24,000 nt of DNA, from positions 1-24,000 of the forward strand of contig JBKHJZ010000036.1 of the NCBI GenBank assembly GCA_046537875.1, written 5' to 3'. The translations under genes were made by a program, and so were the position numbers. The DNA comes from JBKHJZ01 sp046537875 (GTDB lineage Bacteria > Actinomycetota > Acidimicrobiia > Acidimicrobiales > VFJN01). The notes below the pieces were generated by a model. The model was not told the origin of the DNA and ran no database searches. It saw only the letters and a program-made list of their open reading frames with translations. Of the stretch, positions 7,835 through 14,692 are shown piece by piece; positions within the stretch are counted from its first letter, which is position 1, and each line of letters opens with the position of its first letter.

Positions 7835-8186
7835 ATGTACGGGGCGCTCGCCGCCGCGCTCACCGTCACGCTCACCGCGACCGCCGCGGCGACCGCAGCC
7901 CGCTGGTTGGCCGCGACCGGGACCCGGCGCCCACTGGCCCCAGCGCGCGCCCTTCCTCGGCGGCGGCGCCCCCGAGACGCACGCCTGGAGCCGGTACCAC
8001 GCCCGCTACCTGCCGATGACGCTGGTCTTCATCGCCTTCGAGATGGAGACGATGTTCATGTACCCCTGGGCGGTGGTGTTCGTCCGCGAGGGCACGAAGG
8101 CGCTCGTCGAGATGGGCATGTTCCTCGGCTTGCTGTCGCTCGGCATCGCCTACGCCTGGCGGGAGGGGGCGTTCCGGTGGCAGTGA
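7835..8186 (+). pseudogene. nuoA: NADH-quinone oxidoreductase subunit A, frameshifted
   Basis: The ATG at 7835 opens frame 2 with a hydrophobic first helix (MYGALAAALTVTLTATAA), and frame 3 then supplies the rest of a NuoA protein: WPQRAPFLGGGAPE, RYHARYLPMTLVFIAFEMET, MFMYPWAVVF, LVEMGMFLGLLSLGIAYAW and REGAFRWQ to the stop at 8184-8186. Three helices, the acidic FEMETMFMYPWA core and the YAWREGAF end are family hallmarks. One extra base, most likely in the CCC at 7930-7932, separates the halves; removing one C joins them into about 116 residues, a normal NuoA length. NuoA is a small membrane subunit of respiratory complex I. No other nuo gene is recognisable nearby, so this is an orphan copy. 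It could be a pseudogene or a sequencing error; programmed shifting is unlikely. Confidence 0.7.
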
Positions 8187-8499
8187 GGCTCGCCGGTCCG
8201 CTCCGCCACCTGGCCGCCGGCGCCCCGGTGCCGGAGTTCGTGGCCCGGGGGCTCGGGGCCGGGCTCGCCCCGGTGGAGCTGGCCGCGGGTGCCGGCATCG
8301 ATCCCGTGCTCTCGCCCCGCCTGGCCACGGTGCTGCTTGCCGTGGGGCGGTTCCCCGGGGAGCTCGGTGGTGCGCTGGCCAGGCCCGCGTCGTCTTCGCC
8401 GCAGCGGCCGTCGTGGCCGGCTACGCCGCCGGGGCGGGTGGCCGCCCGTCCGGGGAGAGCCGGCGGCGGCGACTCACCCCGGGCCCGCTCGGGTACTGA
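8177..8499 (+). pseudogene. unrecognised ORF coupled to nuoA, probably frameshifted
   Basis: A GTG at 8177 overlaps the nuoA stop codon by 10 bases and has a good ribosome binding site (GGGAGGGGG, 8161-8169), the classic form of a translationally coupled gene. Frame 2 reads VAVRLAGPLRHLAAGAPVPE, then a GLGAGLAPVELAAG stretch, and RLATVLLAVGRFPGELGGALA. After about 8390 coding-like sequence moves to frame 1 (QARVVFAAAAVVAGYAAGAG, then RRRRLTPGPLGY) ending at TGA 8497-8499. Adding one C near 8388-8391 would join them into roughly 107 residues with one C-terminal hydrophobic segment. I do not recognise the family; the position suggests a link with the lost complex I locus. If no frameshift is assumed, frame 2 runs to 8557 but its tail is low-complexity. 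Confidence 0.4.
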
Positions 8500-8521
8500 C
8501 GTGGTGCAGCATTGCTCCACG
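8500..8521. promoter_or_regulatory. operator-like palindrome upstream of the cupin gene
   Basis: cgtgg at 8500-8504 pairs with ccacg at 8517-8521, and an inner agca-t-tgct lies between them, giving a nested inverted repeat with a 3-nt asymmetry. It lies 24 bp before the cupin start. It could be a regulator site or a transcript hairpin. No promoter could be assigned. Confidence 0.3.
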
Positions 8522-8544
8522 GACCCCGACAGAGGAGGGCGCAC

Positions 8545-8925
8545 ATGGCCGCCATGAACGAGGACATCGCCGCTCGGGCGAAGCGGAGCGACGCCTTCCG
8601 CCGCGAGGTGGTGACCGGCGAGCACAGCCAGGTCGTGCTGATGACCGTGCCGCCCGGCGGCGAGATCGGCGAGGAGGTCCACGGTCACGTCGACCAGACG
8701 CTGGTCTTCGTCGAGGGTGAGGGCGAGGCGATCCTCGAGGGAGAGGTCTCCCCCGTGCGGGCCGACAGCCTCACCTTCGTTCCGGCCGGCACCAAGCACA
8801 ACTTCCGGAACACGGGCTCGGGCCCGCTGCGGCTGTTCACGGTCTACGCACCCCCCGAGCACCCCCCGGGCACGGTCCACCAGACCAAGGCCGAGGCCGA
8901 CGCCGCCGAGGAGCACGAGGGGTAG
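8545..8925 (+). CDS. small cupin domain protein
   Basis: A 126-residue single-domain cupin. The ATG at 8545 is chosen because GAGGAGG lies at 8532-8538; the frame is open further upstream, but without a site. Cupin motif 1 is seen as GEEVHGHVDQTLVFVEGEG (H46, H48, with Gln51 where many cupins have Glu), and motif 2 as VPAGTKHNFRNTG (H85), so a metal site of three His plus Gln is likely. The C-terminus is an acidic tail (AEADAAEEHEG). Such small cytoplasmic cupins bind a metal and act as isomerases, dioxygenases or sensors; nothing here fixes the substrate. A palindrome at 8500 may regulate it. The following 337 bp hold no gene. Confidence 0.85.
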   Translation: MAAMNEDIAARAKRSDAFRREVVTGEHSQVVLMTVPPGGEIGEEVHGHVDQTLVFVEGEGEAILEGEVSPVRADSLTFVPAGTKHNFRNTGSGPLRLFTVYAPPEHPPGTVHQTKAEADAAEEHEG

Positions 8926-8955
8926 CTCTCCAGGGGGGTGGGCCGGCGGGCCCCC

Positions 8956-9047
8956 GCACTCCGCCTGCCCGGTGCGGGCACCAGCGTTCTGGCACCACCG
9001 TTCTGGCAGCGCTGGCTTCGCCGACGGCGACGGACCGCTGCCGGAAC
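8956..9047. repeat. palindromic repeat, copy 1
   Basis: The core 9004-9047 starts tggcagcgctggcttcgccg and ends ccgctgccggaac. Outer arms ggcagcg and cgctgcc are inverted repeats, and an inner tcgccg-a-cggcga forms a second palindrome, so the core folds as a nested hairpin. The flank gcactccgcc at 8956 is also repeated in copy 2. Copy 1 has an extra 14 bp from a tandem gttctggcaccacc-like duplication (8985-9003). Confidence 0.65.
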
Positions 9048-9060
9048 GGGGCCGGGTCCC

Positions 9061-9138
9061 GCACTCCGCCGGCGCACTGCGGGCAGGACGGTTGTGGCAG
9101 CGCTGGCTTCGCCGACGGCGATGGACCGCTGCCGGAAC
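9061..9138. repeat. palindromic repeat, copy 2
   Basis: The core 9095-9138 matches copy 1 over 44 bp with one difference (gat for gac in the middle), and the left flank again begins gcactccgcc. The spacing to copy 1 is 91 bp measured at the cores and 105 bp at the flanks. The gene-free stretch 8926-9262 holds these two copies and otherwise nothing I can identify; downstream of them is a short cctg-tccag-cagg hairpin at about 9174-9186. Confidence 0.65.
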
Positions 9139-9262
9139 GCTGGGAGTCGGCCATCTGGGGTCGGGCAGCAAACCTGTCCAGCAGGTGGCCACTTCTCCCG
9201 CGGACGATGGGCTGTGGCGGCGACGGGCGCCGCCGCAGCGACGCACCGAGAGGATGTGCACC

Positions 9263-9634
9263 ATGGACTGGAAGCTGCAGCTGGTGGCGATCCCCGTGTC
9301 CGACGTGGACCGGGCGAAGTCGTTCTACGAGCAGGTCGGGTTCAACGTCGACCACGACCACACGGTCAGCGAGGAGCTGCGGTTCGTGCAGCTGACCCCT
9401 CCGGGCTCGGCCTGCTCGATCGCCCTGGGCACCGGCATCGTCGACGCCCGCCCCGGCTCGGTGCAGGGCCTGCAGCTCGTGGTGTCCGACATCGAGGCCG
9501 CGCACCGGCACCTGGTCGAGCGTGGCGTGGACGCGAGCGACGTGAAGGACTTCCCCTGGGGCCGGTTCGTCTACTTCGGCGACCCGGACGGCAACCGCTG
9601 GGCCGTGCAGCAGCTTCCGTCGTGGGGGGGCTGA
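9263..9634 (+). CDS. VOC family (glyoxalase/bleomycin-resistance fold) protein
   Basis: A 123-residue protein with the paired beta-alpha-beta-beta-beta layout of the vicinal oxygen chelate family. The first half begins LVAIPVSDVDRAKSFYEQVGF; the second begins LQLVVSDIEAAHRHLVERGV and ends YFGDPDGNRWAVQQ. The ATG at 9263 is preferred over one at 9254 because GAGAGG (9248-9253) is correctly spaced for it. The usual first-strand metal His is not present, although later His and Glu residues could bind a metal, so glyoxalase I activity should not be assumed. It is cytoplasmic and acts alone or as a dimer. It converges on the hydrolase at 9668 across a shared hairpin that includes its own stop codon. 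Confidence 0.85.
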   Translation: MDWKLQLVAIPVSDVDRAKSFYEQVGFNVDHDHTVSEELRFVQLTPPGSACSIALGTGIVDARPGSVQGLQLVVSDIEAAHRHLVERGVDASDVKDFPWGRFVYFGDPDGNRWAVQQLPSWGG

Positions 9635-9660
9635 GCCGGGCGGCGAGCAGCCCGGCTCAG
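9631..9660. terminator. bidirectional terminator hairpin between convergent genes
   Basis: ctgagccgggc (9631-9641) and gcccggctcag (9650-9660) are perfect 11-bp inverted repeats with an 8-nt loop. The element overlaps the VOC stop codon and ends 7 bp before the stop of the minus-strand hydrolase, so it can serve both. No U-run is present. Confidence 0.7.
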
Positions 9661-9667
9661 CCCGAGC

Positions 9668-10411
9668 TCACGCCGGCTGGCGGTCCGGTGCGGGTGCCCG
9701 GGCGGCCTCGTCGATCAGGCGGGCGAGCTCGAGCGGGGCGGTGACCATCGGCCAGTGACCGGTGGCGATGGTCGCCGCCTGCCAGCCCGGCGTGCCCGGC
9801 GCGATCGGCGGGTCGCCGGGGTCGCCCGCGCAGGCGATGTAGGTGCGGGGCAGGGTCTCGGCGGCGCCGAGGTCGTGGGGAACCCGCTCGCGGTACGTGG
9901 CCACCGGGTGGCCGACCCCCCGGTCCCGCAACCACGCCCGGTCGTCGGGCGACAGACCGTGCTCGCCGAAGTTGGCGTCGAGGATCTCGTCGCTCATGAC
10001 GGGGATGCGCCAGCCGTCGCCCTCCGTCGCCACCAGGTGGCCGATGACCTCCTCGAAGCCCGGTGGCGCCATCTCGAACAGGGTCTTCCCGGGCTCGGGA
10101 AGCAGCGCGGCCACGTAGACGAGCCGGGCGATCCGCTCGGGGATCCGGCTCGCGGCGACGGTCGCCGGCACGCCGGCGTACGAGTGGGCGACGAGCACGA
10201 CGTCCCGGACGTCGGCGACCTCGAGCGCCGCCACGATGTCGGTGACGTGCGTGGTCAGGTCGGTCCCGGCCGAGCCGAGGTGGGCCCGGTCGCCGAAGCC
10301 GGTCAGCGTCAGCGGGTGGACCTCGTGCCCGGCGTCGGCGAGCGCCGGTGTGACGCGCTCCCACGCCCAGGCGCCGAGGAACGACCCTCCCACGAGTGCG
10401 ATCGCGGACAT
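9668..10411 (-). CDS. alpha/beta hydrolase (EstC/hydroxynitrile-lyase-like)
   Basis: A 247-residue cytoplasmic alpha/beta hydrolase. The start at 10411 (MSAIALVGGSFLGAWAWERV) has AGGAGG 11 bases upstream (10423-10428 on the other strand); an open frame reaches 10468 but lacks a site. Seen: the early GGSFLGAWAW oxyanion region, the nucleophile elbow VLVAHSYAGVPA with Ser77 (AHSYAG in place of the usual GHSYGG), an acid candidate in CAGDPGDPP (D197 or D200), and the catalytic His219 in TGHWPM. This pattern fits the salicylate-esterase / hydroxynitrile-lyase / EstC branch, which acts on small esters or cyanohydrins. It is divergent from a WYL regulator with about 95 bp between start codons, so it is a likely target of that regulator. 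Confidence 0.85.
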   Translation of the reverse strand: MSAIALVGGSFLGAWAWERVTPALADAGHEVHPLTLTGFGDRAHLGSAGTDLTTHVTDIVAALEVADVRDVVLVAHSYAGVPATVAASRIPERIARLVYVAALLPEPGKTLFEMAPPGFEEVIGHLVATEGDGWRIPVMSDEILDANFGEHGLSPDDRAWLRDRGVGHPVATYRERVPHDLGAAETLPRTYIACAGDPGDPPIAPGTPGWQAATIATGHWPMVTAPLELARLIDEAARAPAPDRQPA

Positions 10412-10467
10412 GTCCCTGTGTGCCTCCTCTCCGCCGCCGTGGTGCGGCGGGGAACATGCTCCGGGCA

Positions 10468-10497
10468 ATTGTGGACGGAAACGGTCCGGTTGTAGGT
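10468..10497 (+). promoter_or_regulatory. possible promoter of the WYL regulator
   Basis: TTGTGG at 10468-10473, an 18-bp spacer and TAGGTT at 10492-10497 precede a GTG at 10507, which would leave almost no leader. Between them, ggac-ggaaacg-gtcc is a small inverted repeat that could be an operator shared with the divergent hydrolase. Confidence 0.4.
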
Positions 10498-10506
10498 TTT
10501 TTCCTC

Positions 10507-11472
10507 GTGTCGCGCCCGGCGACCCGCGTGCTGGCCCTGCTCGAGATCCTGCAGGATCGGGGTCTGGTCACCGCCGCCGAGCTGGCGGACCGGCTGGAGG
10601 TCGACGCCCGCAGCGTCCGTCGCTACGTCACCGCGCTCCACGACCTCGGCATCCCGGTCCGCTCGGTCCGGGGGCGCTACGGCGGCTACCGGCTGGCGCC
10701 CGGCTACCGCCTGCCTCCGCTCATGCTCGGCGACGACGAGGCGGTGGCCGTCGCCGTGGCCCTGTCGGCCGCCGGTGAGGGGCGGGACGCCGCCAGCCCG
10801 TCGGCGGTCGACCGGGCGCTCGTCAAGCTCACCCGCGTCCTGCCCGCGCCCCTGCGCGAGCGGGTCAACGCGGTGCTCTCGGCCACGGGCGTGCTCGATC
10901 CCGCTCGCCGCCCGGTGGTGTCCGACCCGGAGGTGGTGCTCACCCTGGCTGCCGCCGTGCGGGCCCACCGGCGGGTCCGCATCGACCACACCCGGCCGGA
11001 CGGCGAGCGCACGACCCGCGACGTCGACCCCTACGGGCTCGTCGTCCACGCCGGCCGCTGGTACCTGGTCGCCCACGATCACCTGCGGGACGGCCTGCGC
11101 ACGTTCCGCGTCGACCGGATCGGCAGCGTTGCCGAGCTGCCCCGCCGGTTCACGCCGCCCGCCCGCCTCGACGCCGTGGCGCACGTGCGCCACAGCCTGA
11201 CGCTGGGGGCGTGGACCCACCGCACCGAGGTCTGGCTCGACACCGATGCGGAGGGAGCCCGCCGGCGCCTGCCCACGACGGCGGGCGAGATCCACCCGGA
11301 TCCGGCCGGCGGTGTCGTGCTGGTCAGCGGCGTGGAGGACCTGGCCGGCATGGCACAGATGCTGGCGAGCCTGCCGTGGCGCTTCGAGGTCCGGCGTCCC
11401 CCCGAACTGGTCGCTGCGCTCGACGCCCACGTCGCGAACCTGGCGGAGTCGGCCGCCCGCTCCCGCACCTGA
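10507..11472 (+). CDS. YafY-type transcription regulator with HTH and WYL domains
   Basis: A 321-residue regulator. An N-terminal winged helix-turn-helix occupies residues 4-65 (RVLALLEILQDRGLVTAAEL, SVRRYVTALHDLGIPVRSVR, then GGYRLAPGY). A WYL domain follows, with the name motif at 185-187 in HAGRWYLVAHDH, and a C-terminal WCX-like extension holds VEVW/PWRFEVRRP-type sequence. The family binds DNA and senses ligands, often nucleic acid or small molecules, through WYL. The GTG at 10507 is chosen because it lies right after a plausible -10 and gives the normal N-terminus; no ribosome binding site is seen, consistent with leaderless translation. It faces away from the hydrolase at 9668-10411, which I infer is its target, in addition to itself. 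Confidence 0.88.
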   Translation: MSRPATRVLALLEILQDRGLVTAAELADRLEVDARSVRRYVTALHDLGIPVRSVRGRYGGYRLAPGYRLPPLMLGDDEAVAVAVALSAAGEGRDAASPSAVDRALVKLTRVLPAPLRERVNAVLSATGVLDPARRPVVSDPEVVLTLAAAVRAHRRVRIDHTRPDGERTTRDVDPYGLVVHAGRWYLVAHDHLRDGLRTFRVDRIGSVAELPRRFTPPARLDAVAHVRHSLTLGAWTHRTEVWLDTDAEGARRRLPTTAGEIHPDPAGGVVLVSGVEDLAGMAQMLASLPWRFEVRRPPELVAALDAHVANLAESAARSRT

Positions 11473-11624
11473 GCGGCTCGGTGGGCCGCCGACCAGGGGG
11501 TTCCCGCCGCCGATCCCCGGGTCCAAGGTCCCTCGCCTACCTGCCACGTGGCCGTGGCGGTGGGGCCGCCGCCGGGTTTACCACAGTCAGTGATCGGGAT
11601 CGCGCTCAGAGCGGAGGTGGTCCG

Positions 11625-12881
11625 ATGGCACGTACCCGCAGGCGCCCGACGGCCGCCTTCCTCGTGGCAGGCGGCTTCGCGGCCATCACCCTCATGTGGA
11701 TGGTCGTCGGCGTGCCGGCGCTCGTGAAGTACCCCACCGACCTCGTCGTCAGCCCCGCGTACGACGGCACGTTCCGGGCGTTCGTCGACCTGTCCACCGC
11801 CCCACTCGACGAGCCCATGGAGTGGCCTCTCACGATCGACCGCCGGGTCGAGGCCATCGGCGGCGAGAGCGGCGCCTCGCGGGTGCTCGTGCGGGAGACC
11901 ATCGAGCAGACGGCGGGCCCGCTGCTCGACACCACCCAGCGGAACGACTACGTGATGGACCGCTCGTCGCTCGAGAACGTGGCCGACGAGCGGGCGTTCG
12001 CCTTCGACGAGTCGAACGTCGTCGACCGGTCGGGGGCGTTCCGCCTCAACCTGCCGTTCGACACCGACCGGGGGGAGACCTACCGGGTGTACAAGAACGA
12101 GATCGGCGACACCTACACCATGGCTGCGGACCCCGAGGATCCCACCACCGAGACCGAAGGGTTGGAGCTGTCGAACTTCGTCGCCAGCCTGGATGGCGCC
12201 CCCCTGACCGACGCCTACCTGGCCGAGCTGAACGAGGTGGTGACGCTGCCGGAGTTGCTCACCCTCGACCAGCTGAAGCCGCACCTGCTCGCGGCCGGGA
12301 TCGACGTGGACGCAGTGCTGGCCGCGCTGTCACCGGTGCTCGCGCCCGACGACGCCGCCACGCTGACGGCGTTCGCCGCCGAGCCGATCCCCCTGGAGTA
12401 CGTGCTGTCGTTCGACGGCCGGGCGGCCGTGGAGCCGGTCACCGGCGCCGAGGTGAAGGTGGCCGCCACCGAGTCGATCGGTGCCCGACCCGACCTGTCC
12501 GGCCTTCCCGCCCTGCAGGAGGTGCTCGGGAACTACCCGGATGTTCCCGAGGCGGTGGCGGCCGGTTCCGCCCTCGAGGACCTCGCTGCCGACCCCACGA
12601 TCACCCTCCTCGAGTACGACTACGAGCAGACGCCGGCGTCGGTCGCCGATGTGGCCGACGAGGTGCGCGCCCTGCGGGGACAGGTGCTGCTGGTCAAGGT
12701 CTGGATCCCGCTGGCGCTCGGCGCGGTCGCGGTCCTCGCCCTGATCGTGGGTGTGATCCTGACACTGCGCCGTCGTGGGCGGCGCGGCCTGGAGGTCATC
12801 GAGCCGCCGGACGTGCCCCTCGAGCACCGGTCCAACGGGCACGTGCGAGTGCCGGCCACCGCAGGAAGGAGCAGTCGATGA
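11625..12881 (+). CDS. DUF3068 / PorA-family membrane protein
   Basis: A 418-residue protein with one transmembrane helix near each end: residues 12-33 and 358-381, the latter followed by LRRRGRRG as a cytoplasmic anchor. The large middle part should be outside the cytoplasm. Family-like pieces include PALVKYPTDL, NDYVMDRSSLENV, FRLNLPFDTDRGETYRVYKN and YDYEQTP. Proteins of this group are annotated DUF3068 or 'porin PorA family' in actinobacteria; the porin name is not evidence of pore activity. The ATG at 11625 has GGAGGTGG at 11613-11620. Its stop codon overlaps the start of the acyl-CoA ligase (ATGA), so the two are translationally coupled, and a role in lipid or envelope handling is a reasonable inference. 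Not visibly damaged. Confidence 0.8.
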   Translation: MARTRRRPTAAFLVAGGFAAITLMWMVVGVPALVKYPTDLVVSPAYDGTFRAFVDLSTAPLDEPMEWPLTIDRRVEAIGGESGASRVLVRETIEQTAGPLLDTTQRNDYVMDRSSLENVADERAFAFDESNVVDRSGAFRLNLPFDTDRGETYRVYKNEIGDTYTMAADPEDPTTETEGLELSNFVASLDGAPLTDAYLAELNEVVTLPELLTLDQLKPHLLAAGIDVDAVLAALSPVLAPDDAATLTAFAAEPIPLEYVLSFDGRAAVEPVTGAEVKVAATESIGARPDLSGLPALQEVLGNYPDVPEAVAAGSALEDLAADPTITLLEYDYEQTPASVADVADEVRALRGQVLLVKVWIPLALGAVAVLALIVGVILTLRRRGRRGLEVIEPPDVPLEHRSNGHVRVPATAGRSSR

Positions 12882-14692
12882 CCGTGATCGAGCATCCCGC
12901 CACTGACCGCGAGGCGACCGGCCCGGAGATGGCGCCGCTGCCGGCGGGCACCCACCTGCTGCAGCCGGTCATGCGCTGGGCCACCGAGCGGCCGGACCGC
13001 GCGCTGGCGGCGATCCGGCGGGGCGACGGGTTCGTCGACGTGACGGCCGCCGACGTCTACGAGCGGATCCGCGCGCTGGCCAAGGGCCTGGTGGCCGCCG
13101 GGGTCGGGGTCGGGGACCGGGTCGCGCTGATGTCGCACACGCGGCTGGAGTGGCTGGTGGCCGACTACGCGATCATGGCGGCCGGCGGCGTGACGGTGCC
13201 GGTCTACGAGACGTCGTCGACCGAGCAGGTCGCGTGGGTCCTCGGTGACAGCGGCGCCGTGCTGGCGATCCTCGAGACCCCCGAGATGCTCGCCATGTAC
13301 CGCGAGGTGCGCTCGCGCACGCCGACGTGCCGGGCGGCCCACGTCATCGACGCGGGCGGCATCGACGACCTGGTGGCGTCGGGTCGCAGCGTCGACGACC
13401 GCACCCTCGACGAGCGCATCGCGGGCATCACGGCCGACTCGCTCGCCACGTTGGTCTACACGTCGGGCACCACGGGGCGCCCGAAGGGGTGCATGCAGAC
13501 CCAGCGGAACCTCACCACCAACGTGGCCCAGAGCCTCGACGCGATCCGGCCGATGCTGACCGCCGACGAGGCCACCCTGCTGTTCCTGCCCCTCGCTCAC
13601 ACCCTCGCCAAGATCATCGCCCTGGTGTGCGTCGAGTGGGGGGCGACGCTCGCCTTCGCCACCGACATGGCACACGTCCAGGAGGAGCTGCCGCTGGCCC
13701 GGCCGACCCTCGTGTGCTCGGTGCCCCGGGTGTTCGAGAAGGTCTACAACGCGGCACAGCACCGCGCGGCCGCCGAAGGTCACGGCAGGATCTTCGCCAA
13801 GGCCGAGGAGGTGGCCATCCGCTGGTCGCGAGACCGGGCCGCCGGCCGGAGGGGCCTGGTCACCAGCGCCGAGCACGCACTGCTGGACCGGGTCGTGTAC
13901 GGGAAGCTGCGAGAGGTGTTCGGTGGGCGGCTCCGGTGGGCCGTCAGCGGGGGCGGCCCGCTCGGCGAGCGGTTGACCCACTTCTTCAACGGCGTCGGCG
14001 TGCAGATCTTCGAGGGCTACGGCCTGACCGAGACCAGCCCCGTGCTGACGTTGAACACGGCCGACGCCTGGAGGCCGGGCACGGTGGGCCGGCCGCTGCC
14101 GGGCACGACCATCCGGATCGCCGAGGACGGCGAGATCCTGGCGAAGGGGCCCCAGGTGTTCTCCGGCTACTGGAACGCCCCGGAGGCCACGGCCGAGACG
14201 TTCGACGCCGACGGTTGGTTCCGCACCGGCGACATCGGCAGCCTGGACGCCGACGGCTATCTGCGGATCACCGGGCGGAAGAAGGAGATCATCGTCACGG
14301 CCGCCGGCAAGAACGTGGCGCCCGCACCGCTGGAGGACCGGCTCCGGGCGCACCCGCTGATCAGCCAGGCGGTGGTCGTGGGCGACCAGCGTCCGTTCGT
14401 GGCGGCGATGCTCACGCTCGACGAGGAGGGGCTGGACGAGTGGGCGGACGACCACGGCCTCGGCCACCTGGACCGGCTCGAGCTCTCGAAGCACGAGCGG
14501 CTGCGCGCCGAGCTCCAGACGGCGGTCGACGAGGCCAACCGCTCGGTGTCGAGGGCCGAGTCCATCAGGACCTTCGCCGTGCTGCCCCATGACCTCACCA
14601 TCGCCGCGGGCGAGGTGACACCCACCCTGAAGGTCCGGCGGGCGGTCGTCGAGAAGGCCTACGGTGCCGTCATCGAGGATCTGTATGGATGA
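12878..14692 (+). CDS. long-chain fatty-acid--CoA ligase (FadD15-like)
   Basis: A 604-residue ANL-superfamily enzyme that activates long-chain fatty acids to acyl-CoA via acyl-AMP. Motifs: P-loop LVYTSGTTGRPKG (192-204), LFLPLAHTLAK (235-244), YGLTETSP (381-388), WFRTGDIG (447-454), GRKKE (466-470) and the C-terminal catalytic lysine K585 in GEVTPTLKVRR. The length and the long inserted helical region at 285-345 match the bacterial FadD15 group. The ATG overlaps the DUF3068 stop and has AGGAAGGA at 12863-12870. The end overlaps the GNAT start by 8 bp. Cytoplasmic, probably membrane-associated. Known for the family: this C-terminal lysine is the target of Pat-type acetyltransferases, which makes the next gene notable. 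Confidence 0.93.
   Translation: MTVIEHPATDREATGPEMAPLPAGTHLLQPVMRWATERPDRALAAIRRGDGFVDVTAADVYERIRALAKGLVAAGVGVGDRVALMSHTRLEWLVADYAIMAAGGVTVPVYETSSTEQVAWVLGDSGAVLAILETPEMLAMYREVRSRTPTCRAAHVIDAGGIDDLVASGRSVDDRTLDERIAGITADSLATLVYTSGTTGRPKGCMQTQRNLTTNVAQSLDAIRPMLTADEATLLFLPLAHTLAKIIALVCVEWGATLAFATDMAHVQEELPLARPTLVCSVPRVFEKVYNAAQHRAAAEGHGRIFAKAEEVAIRWSRDRAAGRRGLVTSAEHALLDRVVYGKLREVFGGRLRWAVSGGGPLGERLTHFFNGVGVQIFEGYGLTETSPVLTLNTADAWRPGTVGRPLPGTTIRIAEDGEILAKGPQVFSGYWNAPEATAETFDADGWFRTGDIGSLDADGYLRITGRKKEIIVTAAGKNVAPAPLEDRLRAHPLISQAVVVGDQRPFVAAMLTLDEEGLDEWADDHGLGHLDRLELSKHERLRAELQTAVDEANRSVSRAESIRTFAVLPHDLTIAAGEVTPTLKVRRAVVEKAYGAVIEDLYG

Noticed and set aside
7930..7932. Programmed ribosomal frameshift in nuoA
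   Set aside because: There is no slippery heptamer or convincing stimulatory structure, and NuoA is not known to use one. Mutation or sequencing error is simpler.
7835..8557. A continuous 240-codon protein in frame 2 from the nuoA start
   Set aside because: After the first 35 codons the frame is the wrong phase of nuoA (Arg/Pro-rich). The NuoA motifs lie in frame 3, so a frameshift is the better reading.
8956..9138. CRISPR array
   Set aside because: Only two copies, long imperfect flanks that are also repeated, nested palindromes and no cas genes. It fits a palindromic element better.
8717..9262. Long N-terminal extension of the VOC protein, including the palindromic repeats
   Set aside because: The extension crosses the cupin gene in another frame and the repeat region, and gives Arg/Ser/Pro-rich sequence. 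A site-spaced ATG at 9263 gives a normal VOC length.
11696..12877. N-terminal extension of the acyl-CoA ligase frame upstream of 12878
   Set aside because: That stretch is the wrong frame of the DUF3068 gene. The ligase starts at 12878 with a ribosome binding site and an ATGA overlap.
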